Assembly: GCF_937906905.1 (NCBI RefSeq) | Contig: NZ_CALERY010000027.1 | Location: forward strand, 48,393 to 112,392 | DNA length: 64,000 nt | Origin: an uncultured Helicobacter sp. | GTDB taxonomy: Bacteria > Campylobacterota > Campylobacteria > Campylobacterales > Helicobacteraceae | Direction: 5' to 3' | In this document: in pieces, positions 36,016 to 44,088 of the stretch | Numbering within the stretch: position 1 is the first letter of the stretch | How the letters are laid out: each line of letters begins with the position of its first letter | The notes under the pieces: generated by a model | Databases searched by the model: none | What the model saw: the letters and a program-made list of their open reading frames with translations, nothing else | Told to the model about the DNA's origin: nothing | Position numbers and translations under genes: made by a program

Positions 36016-37026
36016 ATGCGCCATTTTCTTACGCTAAAAGACTTTAGCCAAGATGAGCTGCATGAGATTCTTGCGCTTTCTTTTGTGCATAAGCACGCCA
36101 GGCACGCATTCACTGCGCTCGTGCCAGAACATTTGCGCCAAGCTACCTTGCGCAATAAGAATGTCGCGCTCATCTTTGAGAAGCCCTCTACCCGCACACG
36201 CGTGAGCTTTGAGTCTGGGATCAATCAGCTAGGTGCTCATGCAATCGTGCTTATGGGAAAAGATACCCAAATTGGTCGTGGCGAACCAATCTGCGACACA
36301 GCGCGGGTGCTAAGCGGCATGGTGGATATGGTGATGATTCGCACATTCTCCCAGCAGACGATTGAGGAGTTCGCTCGCTTTAGTGCTGTGCCTGTCATCA
36401 ATGGGCTAACTGACATGTATCACCCAGCCCAAGTGCTTGCCGATATGCTCACTATGATTGAGTGCGGATTTTATACTCGTGAGTTTGCGAGCTATTATGC
36501 GCGCTTCACTCAGCACGCAGATGACGCCCCCACTCTCCCAGAATCCAAAGCCCAACCCATAATCGCCTATGTAGGCGATGGCAATAATATGGCAAATTCT
36601 TGGCTTAACTGCGCGGCGATTCTTGGTCTAGAGCTTCGCCTAGCCACGCCTGCTGGCTATGAAGCCCACACAGAGGTGCTAGAGTTTGCCAAAGCGCATG
36701 CGAGCAAGCCTATCACTATCACACGCGACGCGTCTCAAGCAGTTCAGGACGCACATGTCATCATCACTGATACATGGATTTCCATGGGGCAAGAAGAGCA
36801 AAAGCACCAGCGGCTGAAGGATTTTGCGGGATTTTGTGTCGATGAAGGGCTTATGGCACGCGCGGATTCTCGCGCGATATTCCTGCACTGCCTGCCAGCC
36901 TATCGTGGCTATGAAGTAAGTGAGGCAGTCATCGAAAGTGCGCAGTCCCAAGTATGGCTCGAAGCACACAATCGTCTCTATATCCAACAAGGAATCATGC
37001 TATGGCTAGTAGCACAGAATCACTAA
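36016..37026 (+). CDS. argF: Ornithine carbamoyltransferase
   Basis: ArgF makes citrulline from ornithine and carbamoyl phosphate in arginine synthesis. The carbamoyl-phosphate motif FEKPSTRTRVSFE (about residues 54-66), YHPAQVLADMLTM and the ornithine-type HCLPAYRGYEV (about 296-306) separate it from aspartate carbamoyltransferase, which is also present (pyrB). Length 336. It overlaps the DUF2603 gene by 25 bases. I recall no argF in H. pylori, so this is a marker of a biosynthetically richer species. Confidence 0.95.
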   Translation: MRHFLTLKDFSQDELHEILALSFVHKHARHAFTALVPEHLRQATLRNKNVALIFEKPSTRTRVSFESGINQLGAHAIVLMGKDTQIGRGEPICDTARVLSGMVDMVMIRTFSQQTIEEFARFSAVPVINGLTDMYHPAQVLADMLTMIECGFYTREFASYYARFTQHADDAPTLPESKAQPIIAYVGDGNNMANSWLNCAAILGLELRLATPAGYEAHTEVLEFAKAHASKPITITRDASQAVQDAHVIITDTWISMGQEEQKHQRLKDFAGFCVDEGLMARADSRAIFLHCLPAYRGYEVSEAVIESAQSQVWLEAHNRLYIQQGIMLWLVAQNH

Positions 37027-37448
37027 ACCCAGCACAAATCTTCCGCGCGGATAATATTGCTAAAATTAGCAGAATCTCAAATAGCCAGATTTTGCTGCAT
37101 TTAGAAAAGGGGGAGTTTGACCCAAGAGAAGCATGGTTTCTCCACGATGATGACGGAGAAGAGTATGTCGTCATGCCCCAAAATATCCTTAAAAAAATCA
37201 TCTCTATCATTCGCAATGCCCATGAAGAAAAGCTCTTACTCGAGCTCTCTCGTGATATTAGCCAGCAAACACCTGTGGATTTCGATGATGTCCTAGCAGT
37301 AGCACTTAATAAACTAGAATCCAGGCGCCTGCCAGATGGTTCCCTGCCTAAAATCAACACCAAATCCCTAATCAAAGAAATCAAAAAACAATACCCAAAT
37401 CTCTTTCTCAATATCCCAGAGCAATTTTTGTTCAAAGGCATGCGATGA
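37002..37448 (+). CDS. DUF2603-like protein upstream of hemN
   Basis: The protein of 148 residues, as set from ATG 37002 with AAGGA eight bases upstream, is acidic and soluble, with LHDDDGEEYVVMPQNIL, SRDISQQTPVDFDDVLAVAL and a C-terminal KKQYPNLFLNIPEQFLF. It resembles DUF2603 proteins restricted to epsilonproteobacteria. It overlaps argF at its start and hemN at its end, and H. pylori also has this gene before hemN. Function unknown. Confidence 0.75.
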   Translation: MASSTESLNPAQIFRADNIAKISRISNSQILLHLEKGEFDPREAWFLHDDDGEEYVVMPQNILKKIISIIRNAHEEKLLLELSRDISQQTPVDFDDVLAVALNKLESRRLPDGSLPKINTKSLIKEIKKQYPNLFLNIPEQFLFKGMR

Positions 37449-38914
37449 GCCACGATACTCACATACAGCACTCCGGTGCAGTCCCCACTTTAGATTCTGC
37501 AGATTCTGCTTTGAATCTCACACCAAGCCCTTCTAGTGCGATTGATTTTTCGTTTTTCGCGCGCTACTCCACTGCAGCCCCACGCTACACCAGCTATCCC
37601 ACCGCAGTAGAATTTACACCAGATTTTACCTATGATGATCTTGTAGAATCCTACACACGCAACGACGCTTTGGCGAAAGATTCTGGCATACCACTCTCGC
37701 TCTATGTGCATTTGCCATTTTGCCGAAGTGCATGCTATTTCTGTGGCTGCAATGTCATCTACACCAGCAAAGAAGACAAAAAAGACCGCTACATCGCCTA
37801 CCTAGACAAAGAGCTTAGTATCCTGCGCACGCTCATGGACACCTCGCGCCAAGCTGTGCAGCTACATTTTGGCGGGGGGACGCCGACATTTTTTGACGCC
37901 AAACAGCTCTCACACATCATAACACTTATCCGTGAGAGCTTTGGGAACTTCGCACCAGATGCAGAAATTAGCTGCGAAATTGATCCGCGCCATTTTAATC
38001 CCGATCAAATGCAGGCACTTAGGGCTGGCGGTTTTAATCGCCTAAGCTTTGGGGTGCAGGATTTTGATGAGCGTGTGCAGCAGGCAATCCATAGATTCCA
38101 GAGCGTGGAGCTTGTGGGGAGTGCTGTAAAAATCGCGCGTGAAGCGGGGGTTGCTTCAATAAACTTCGATCTCATCTATGGTCTGCCCCACCAGAATCTA
38201 AAAAGCTTCATGCAAACCTTGGAAAAAGTCGTCGCGCTTAATCCCGATCGCCTCGCAATTTTCAACTATGCCCATGTCCCATGGATAAAAAAGACTATGC
38301 GAAAAATTGATGAGAGCGCGCTACCATTGCCAAGCGTGAAGCTAGAGATTTTGAAAAACACCATTGACTTTCTACATAGTCATGGATATGCAATGATTGG
38401 CATGGATCATTTTGCCAAGAAAAATGACGAGCTCTATCTCGCTGCTAGCAGCAAAACCCTGCGTCGCAACTTCCAAGGCTACACGACTAAAGGATTCTCC
38501 CAGACTATTGGCATAGGGCTGACATCTATAAGCGAGGGCTATGACTACTACGCGCAAAATACCAAAGATTTGACTGCTTATGAAAGTGCGCTTGATGGCG
38601 GTAGAATCCCGCTAGAGCGCGGGATTGCTCTAAGCCCTGAAGACATCTTGCGCAAAAGCGTCATCATGGAGCTTATGAATACACTTAGTCTCGAATTTGC
38701 GCCCATTGAAGCGCGCTTTGGGATTAGCTTCACGCAGTATTTTTCTAGCGAGCTGGCGCGATTGCAAGAGTTTATCGACCTAGGCGTGCTACACAGAACT
38801 GAACGCGGACTCTACACCACCCCCACAGGCGCGCTACTCATTCGCAATATTGCCATGGTATTTGATACCTACCTAGCAAAGCCTAGAGAGCACACATTTA
38901 GCAAAACAATATAG
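37445..38914 (+). CDS. hemN: Oxygen-independent coproporphyrinogen III dehydrogenase
   Basis: HemN is a radical SAM enzyme that converts coproporphyrinogen III to protoporphyrinogen IX without oxygen, in haem synthesis. The cluster cysteines are in FCRSACYFCGCN (near residue 95), followed by LHFGGGTPTF and the HemN pattern RLSFGVQDFDERVQQAIHR. The family's ARYSTAAPRYTSYPTA start is present but preceded by an extra 35-residue leader rich in Ser/Asp/Leu with two GATTCT copies. It overlaps the DUF2603 gene by four bases. Confidence 0.96.
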   Translation: MSHDTHIQHSGAVPTLDSADSALNLTPSPSSAIDFSFFARYSTAAPRYTSYPTAVEFTPDFTYDDLVESYTRNDALAKDSGIPLSLYVHLPFCRSACYFCGCNVIYTSKEDKKDRYIAYLDKELSILRTLMDTSRQAVQLHFGGGTPTFFDAKQLSHIITLIRESFGNFAPDAEISCEIDPRHFNPDQMQALRAGGFNRLSFGVQDFDERVQQAIHRFQSVELVGSAVKIAREAGVASINFDLIYGLPHQNLKSFMQTLEKVVALNPDRLAIFNYAHVPWIKKTMRKIDESALPLPSVKLEILKNTIDFLHSHGYAMIGMDHFAKKNDELYLAASSKTLRRNFQGYTTKGFSQTIGIGLTSISEGYDYYAQNTKDLTAYESALDGGRIPLERGIALSPEDILRKSVIMELMNTLSLEFAPIEARFGISFTQYFSSELARLQEFIDLGVLHRTERGLYTTPTGALLIRNIAMVFDTYLAKPREHTFSKTI

Positions 38915-38925
38915 CGCAGGGTAGT

Positions 38926-40269
38926 ATGAGTAATATAATAGATTTTAACGCGATCTCCCAAGCATGCGTAAAATGTGGCAAATGTATCCCCCACTGCACG
39001 ATTTACAGAATCCACCGAGAGGAGGTAACTTCACCTAGGGGCTATCTCGATCTTGTAGGTGCGTATGCGCGCGGGGATCTCTCACTCGATAAGCTTACAA
39101 AAGACTATTTTGAGTCTTGCTTTCTCTGCACCACATGCGTAGAAAACTGCCCATCACATTTGCATGTTGATGTCGCGATAGAAAAAATCCGTATCGACAT
39201 CGCCAAACGCTATGGAATCGCATGGTATAAGCGATTGTATTTTTTCCTGCTTAAACACCGCAGGCTCATGGACATTGTCTTTAGTATGGTAGCGTTTGTC
39301 GCACCTTGCGCGTTTAAAAGCAATGCACAGGGGTATACACTCCCATTTAGCAAGCGTATCGTCTTTCCATTTAGTAAAAAAAGCTTTCTTAACACCTACA
39401 AAGGACTAGTCCCCGCCACTGCGCCAAAAACCCAAAATCTCGCCCACCACAGAGTCGCAGTATTTATCGGCTGTCTAGCAAACTATAACTACAAGGGCGT
39501 GGGGGAGAGCTTACTTACTATCCTTGATAGACTAGGGATTGATGCGCTTGTCCCAGAGCAGGAGTGCTGCGGTGCGCCCGCGTATTTCACAGGCGATATC
39601 ACAAGTGTGCTGACACTCATCAAGCGCAATATCGAACTTTTCGAGCGATTTATCGATGAAGTTGATGCTATCCTAATCCCTGAAGCGACTTGTGCCGCTA
39701 TGCTTATAAAAGACTGGGAACACGCGCTTATGCACGATGAGGAGTCCAAAGCCCTGCTCCCACGCCTACGCAAGCTCACGCCCAAAATGACTATGGCAAG
39801 CCACTGGCTCTATCACAGTACCAATCTCGCTACACTACTAGAATCTGCACGAGACTCCAAAAGCACACCAAGCAACACATCTGGCTCGCTGGATTCTGGT
39901 AACTTCAATACTCGTGCGCCAATCACACATCGCCAAATCACCTATCACGACCCATGCCATGCGAAAAAAGTCCTCCATATCCACCAAGAACCTAGAATCT
40001 TGCTTGGCAAAACACGCCAAATCATCGAAATGAGCGAACCCGATCGCTGCTGTGGCTTTGGCGGAGTGAGCATGCAATCTGATCGCTATAATCTCACGCT
40101 AAAAGCTGGAATCCCCAAAGCCCAGATGATCACCCAGACAAAAGCACCAGTCGTAAGTGCCGAATGCAGCGCCTGTCGCATGCAAATCACCAACGCCCTA
40201 GCCCATGAGCAAGCAGATGTGCGCTTTATGCACACTCTTGAGATTATCGCCCAGGATTTACAGCACTAG
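38926..40269 (+). CDS. GlpC-like iron-sulfur protein with CCG domains
   Basis: The 447-residue protein has two N-terminal [4Fe-4S] motifs, CVKCGKCIPHC and CFLCTTCVENCP, and two C-terminal CCG domains, seen as ECCGAPAYF and CHAKKVL with RCCGFGG. This plan is that of the GlpC/GlcF/LutA group: electron-transfer subunits of membrane dehydrogenases such as those for glycerol 3-phosphate, glycolate or lactate. No catalytic partner is adjacent. It is placed after hemN as in H. pylori, where it was named glpC. A ten-base gap to hemN suggests co-transcription. The substrate is undetermined. Confidence 0.85.
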   Translation: MSNIIDFNAISQACVKCGKCIPHCTIYRIHREEVTSPRGYLDLVGAYARGDLSLDKLTKDYFESCFLCTTCVENCPSHLHVDVAIEKIRIDIAKRYGIAWYKRLYFFLLKHRRLMDIVFSMVAFVAPCAFKSNAQGYTLPFSKRIVFPFSKKSFLNTYKGLVPATAPKTQNLAHHRVAVFIGCLANYNYKGVGESLLTILDRLGIDALVPEQECCGAPAYFTGDITSVLTLIKRNIELFERFIDEVDAILIPEATCAAMLIKDWEHALMHDEESKALLPRLRKLTPKMTMASHWLYHSTNLATLLESARDSKSTPSNTSGSLDSGNFNTRAPITHRQITYHDPCHAKKVLHIHQEPRILLGKTRQIIEMSEPDRCCGFGGVSMQSDRYNLTLKAGIPKAQMITQTKAPVVSAECSACRMQITNALAHEQADVRFMHTLEIIAQDLQH

Positions 40270-40303
40270 ATTCTAGCGCAAAGGAAGCGGAGATAAGTTA
40301 TGC

Positions 40304-40309
40304 TACAAT
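40304..40309 (+). promoter_or_regulatory. Candidate extended -10 box for pepF
   Basis: TGCTACAAT, with TACAAT at these bases and the TG extension, lies 29 bases before the pepF start. Confidence 0.5.
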
Positions 40310-40337
40310 ACCTACACCCCCATACAAAGGCATAATC

Positions 40338-42194
40338 ATGGAGAAAAAACAAAGCACCACCAGCCACAAGCACACCAAAAAATGCACCAAAAAATGCACA
40401 CAAAAATCCCTAAAGCACGAGTGGGATTTAGGAGCGCTGTTTGCAAACCAGGCAGAATGCGATGCCTATGCCAAACACACACATAAGCAGGCTATAAGCT
40501 TCCAAGCGCGCTATCAAGGCAAGCTCGCCACACTCTCTCCGGCTGATTTTCACGCCACACTGCGCGCGTATGAGGAGCTCATCGAGCGACTCTATCGCGT
40601 AATGACCTTTGCATTTCTCACTTTCGCAGAAAACACGCAAAAAGGCGATATCTACGCGCGCTATGAGCTAGAGACAAACCAGACCCATGCGCTACTTGTG
40701 TTTTTTGAGCTAGAGTTCTGCGAGCTAGAATCCAAAACCCAGCAAGCATTCATCAAAGAAGCCACGCCCTATGGATTTTATCTCCAGAGCCTGCTGGACT
40801 CTAAACCCTACCAGCTCTCTCTTAGTGCCGAGCAAGCACTCATCGCCACCTCTAGTGTGGGGGTAAATGCCTTTAGCAGGCTCTTTGATGAGCATTTAAG
40901 CGCGCTAAAAATTGGCAAGAAAAAACAAAGCGAAGAAGAAGTGCTAGCCCTACTCCATAGCCCCAAACGCAGTGTGCGAAAAAATGCGCAAAAAGCTTTC
41001 ACCAAAAGCCTAAAACACTCCAGCCAGCTGCTTGTGTATATCCTAAACATGGTGCGAAAAGATCTCTCTATCACCACGAGCTTGCGTCACTACCCCTCCA
41101 AAGAAGCTCCACGCCACTTGAGCAATCACATCAGCCAAAAAAGCGTGGATTCTATGATCACACTTACCAACAAAAGTGTTTCGATCGTGCATGACTACTA
41201 CGCGATAAAATCCAAGCTCATAGGCTTCAAACTCAAAGACTATGACCGCTATGCCCCACTTTTTGCCAAAAATACAAAATCTAGCTCCATAGCCTACGCA
41301 GATGCGCTGGATCTTGTGCGAAATACCTATATGCAGTTTTCTAAAGAATTTGGCGCAATTATCGATAAAAGCTTGCAAGAAGGCTGGGTAAGCTCGCACC
41401 CCATGCCAAACAAGCGCGGCGGGGCTTTTAGCCATGGCAGCGTGCCTAGCGCACACCCCTATGTGCTGCTAAACTGGACTGGCAATCGACGCGACACATT
41501 CACAATCGCACACGAATTTGGGCACATGATTCATCAAGAGCTAAGCAAACGCGTGGGCGTGCTAAACCACGACACCCCACTCACCACCGCCGAGACAGCT
41601 TCGGTATTTGGCGAGATGTTACTATTTGACTATCTTAAGCAAACCCTCCCTACCCACGAGTTGCTCCCCATATATGCAGGCAAACTCGAGGATATATTCT
41701 CCACGCTTTTTCGGCAAGTGGTGATGACAAATTTCGAGCGTGCAATCCACGCGCATGAGGGTGAGCTAAAGGCGGAGGAGTTTGACAGAATCTGGCAAGA
41801 GGAAAATGCCAAAATGTTTGGCAAAAGCGTAAAGCTCACCAAAAACTACGCCAGGTGGTGGAGCTATATCCCACACTTTATCCATTCACCATTTTACTGC
41901 TATGCCTATAGCTATGGGCAGCTACTTGTGCTCGCGCTCTTTGGGCTATATAAAAGCGGAGCATGCAAAGACTTTGTCTCCAAATATACAGAATTTCTCG
42001 CAGCAGGCGGAAGCAAGTCGCCAAGCGAGCTTGTAGGGATATTTGGCTTTGATATAGAAGATGAACGATTCTGGGAGATAGGCATGCAAGAAGTGCGCAA
42101 AATACTTGGAGAGTTTATGGATCTAGTAGATTCTAGCTTGAGCAAATCAGCAAAACACAAAGGCGCACATAAGCCCAAAAGCACTAAAAAGTAG
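40338..42194 (+). CDS. pepF: Oligoendopeptidase F family (M3) zinc peptidase
   Basis: An M3-family cytosolic metallopeptidase of 618 residues that would cut short peptides. The zinc site is HEFGHMIHQE (about residue 390), with the third ligand Glu in TAETASVFGEML. The C-terminal WWSYIPHFIHSPFYCYAYSYG is family-typical. The first 25 residues form a Lys/Cys-rich leader with a small repeat (KKCTKKC). The next gene begins 59 bases later. Confidence 0.94.
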   Translation: MEKKQSTTSHKHTKKCTKKCTQKSLKHEWDLGALFANQAECDAYAKHTHKQAISFQARYQGKLATLSPADFHATLRAYEELIERLYRVMTFAFLTFAENTQKGDIYARYELETNQTHALLVFFELEFCELESKTQQAFIKEATPYGFYLQSLLDSKPYQLSLSAEQALIATSSVGVNAFSRLFDEHLSALKIGKKKQSEEEVLALLHSPKRSVRKNAQKAFTKSLKHSSQLLVYILNMVRKDLSITTSLRHYPSKEAPRHLSNHISQKSVDSMITLTNKSVSIVHDYYAIKSKLIGFKLKDYDRYAPLFAKNTKSSSIAYADALDLVRNTYMQFSKEFGAIIDKSLQEGWVSSHPMPNKRGGAFSHGSVPSAHPYVLLNWTGNRRDTFTIAHEFGHMIHQELSKRVGVLNHDTPLTTAETASVFGEMLLFDYLKQTLPTHELLPIYAGKLEDIFSTLFRQVVMTNFERAIHAHEGELKAEEFDRIWQEENAKMFGKSVKLTKNYARWWSYIPHFIHSPFYCYAYSYGQLLVLALFGLYKSGACKDFVSKYTEFLAAGGSKSPSELVGIFGFDIEDERFWEIGMQEVRKILGEFMDLVDSSLSKSAKHKGAHKPKSTKK

Positions 42195-42253
42195 CTAGAA
42201 TCTAAACATGTATCTATATGCCCCAAGCCACAAAAAGCAAGAAAAGGACAGAC

Positions 42254-42769
42254 ATGACTCCAAGCCAAGCATTTGAAATGCTCTATGATGGTATTTGCAC
42301 GCAAATGTTGCTTCTCCTACGCCAAAGTGGGCGGCATTTTGGGATACTTTGCGATGAATCCAAGGTGCGCTTTGAGCCGCCACAAGCCAGGGAGCAAGCC
42401 ACGCAAATTGGCAGAATGTATGAGTTTATGATTTCTGGGAGCACATTTGACTCTTTTGAGATCACACAGGATTCTCTGGGGCAGACATATGCAAATTTCA
42501 TCGCAGGGCTCACGCCAGGGGGCATGGAGCGTGTAAGTGTGCGAATCCGAGGTATATATCAAATATTTATCAAAGACACGCAAAATGAGGACTGCGAGCT
42601 ATTCACACGAGTGGATTCTGGCTTCATTTTTGCCAAGCCAGAATCCAAAGAGCCACAAGCAGAGCAGAATCTAAGCGAGCAGGAGCAGCACTCGCTGGAG
42701 ATGATTTTTGCTCAAAAACACAACCAAAAAGTCCTTGATAATCTCGCCACCTACCAGCACAAAGACTAG
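42254..42769 (+). CDS. Conserved hypothetical cytosolic protein
   Basis: The protein of about 171 residues begins MTPSQAFEMLYDGIC; AAAAGGA is five bases upstream of this ATG, so I prefer it over ATG 42218. It is soluble and has IYQIFIKDTQNEDCELF and a Gln/Glu-rich C-terminal region. I do not recognise a family, but the codon use and ribosome site are those of a real gene, and it follows pepF closely. Confidence 0.65.
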   Translation: MTPSQAFEMLYDGICTQMLLLLRQSGRHFGILCDESKVRFEPPQAREQATQIGRMYEFMISGSTFDSFEITQDSLGQTYANFIAGLTPGGMERVSVRIRGIYQIFIKDTQNEDCELFTRVDSGFIFAKPESKEPQAEQNLSEQEQHSLEMIFAQKHNQKVLDNLATYQHKD

Positions 42770-43050
42770 AGCAAGCTAGCTTTGACACATTGACTTCTTG
42801 ACTAAATAGTGATTGTTTGATTTACTTGCAGTTATGTGCCGCCCAATATGCACAGCCTTTAACCATCTTGCAAATTCTATAATTTATCTCCAAAATCTTG
42901 CCATACAAAATCCCAGCTACTTAGAATCATACTGCAAGAAAGTGCAAAAGATTAGGAGATTGGATTTTGCTAGAAAATTTAGATTCTGCTATGGATTCTG
43001 GCGTGAATCTAGCATGACTAGTGCTTAGAGTCTTTAGGGATTGGCAGAAT

Positions 43051-43557
43051 CTAGCGTTGGCTCAAGAGTCGCTCATGTTCTAGCTTGATGCAGCTATCCT
43101 CGATGTAATGGATTCCAGCTTGGGTAAGCTTGGTTTTTGCCTCTGCATTTGTCAATCCTAGCTGCACCCACACGCAGGTGGGGAGTTGCATAGCTAGGGG
43201 TTTTTGGGGATTTTCTGGATTCTTGGCAACTAGATTCCCAAGCGCTAGAATCTCATCGGCTACTTGAGGTAGCGCATCACTTTTACGAAATACATCGATG
43301 ATGTCAATTTTCTCCCCACGCTCATTTAAATCCCTGGCACACTCTTGTAGTGTGGCAAATGCTCTATGCCTAATGCTGTTAATTTGGATTTCTCCGCCCT
43401 TTGGGTGGATTGGGATTATGGTGTAGCCTTGTGCTTGTAGATAGCAAGCGACCTTATGGCTAGGCTTTGACTCATCGCTTGATAAGCCGATGATGACGAT
43501 TGTCCGGCTTTGGGTGAGCAGGTGTTTTATTGTCTGGTCTGTGAGTTTCTCTGGCAT
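43051..43557 (-). CDS. CoA-binding-domain protein (YccU-like)
   Basis: A 168-residue Rossmann-fold protein of the CoA-binding family: IVIIGLSSDESKPSHKVACYLQAQGYTI at the start, PIHPKGGEIQ, KIDIIDVFRKSDALPQVADEIL and a late KLEHERLL. It resembles the N-terminal domain of acyl-CoA synthetases (NDP-forming) without a catalytic partner. The function is unclear. It is transcribed from its own promoter or follows the aminotransferase-MurC gene by a 123-base gap. Confidence 0.85.
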   Translation of the reverse strand: MPEKLTDQTIKHLLTQSRTIVIIGLSSDESKPSHKVACYLQAQGYTIIPIHPKGGEIQINSIRHRAFATLQECARDLNERGEKIDIIDVFRKSDALPQVADEILALGNLVAKNPENPQKPLAMQLPTCVWVQLGLTNAEAKTKLTQAGIHYIEDSCIKLEHERLLSQR

Positions 43558-43680
43558 GGATTCTCCTTGTGATTTGGAGTCTTAAATTGTAGCTCTAAAA
43601 TCTAGCTTAAAGGTTAAGCTTGTGTTAAACATGGCTAGAATCCAGCGGGATTTTCGCATGTGCCTAGGGCTAGATTCTAG

Positions 43681-44088
43681 CTACTCGCGCCCTAGCTCCT
43701 CGATTGTATGTCCATTTGGTAGCTCTTCTTCTTGGGTTTGGGGCTCGGTGATGACACATTTTTCTAGAGTGATGATGATATTGCTCGTGGGCGTGTTGGA
43801 TTTCCCAATAAGCGTATAGGTCTGCGTGATAAGATTGAAGTCATTTTTATGCACAAGGAAGCCCTCGCAGTTTAGGGTTTTTTCTTCGTTAAATGCCTGC
43901 TCTAGGAGAGTGGCGACATTGGCACGCTTGGATTGCGTGTAGTTATGCCAGCCTGTAGCACCAAGCATAAGCATAAGCACGCTTCCTGTGATAAGCTTTT
44001 TGCGCATTGTGATATGGGCTTGTTTAAGCACGATGAGCACAAATGCAATGAGCAAGCAAAACAGCATGATGACAGAGATGGACCCCAT
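43681..44088 (-). CDS. Small membrane protein downstream of murC
   Basis: The 135-residue protein has two N-terminal membrane helices (ISVIMLFCLLIAFVLIVL and KLITGSVLMLMLGATGW) and a C-terminal domain with one or two Cys (LNCEGFLVHKNDFNL, LEKCVITEP). Its ATG shares its last base with the stop of the fusion gene upstream (one-base overlap), so it is translated in coupling with it. A hypothetical gene sits next to murC in H. pylori too. A cell-wall role is only a guess from position. Confidence 0.75.
   Translation of the reverse strand: MGSISVIMLFCLLIAFVLIVLKQAHITMRKKLITGSVLMLMLGATGWHNYTQSKRANVATLLEQAFNEEKTLNCEGFLVHKNDFNLITQTYTLIGKSNTPTSNIIITLEKCVITEPQTQEEELPNGHTIEELGRE

Noticed and set aside
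42813..43028. 71-codon plus frame in the 42770-43050 gap
   Set aside because: No ribosome site, low-complexity and motif-rich sequence, no recognisable protein; the gap looks like plain intergenic DNA.
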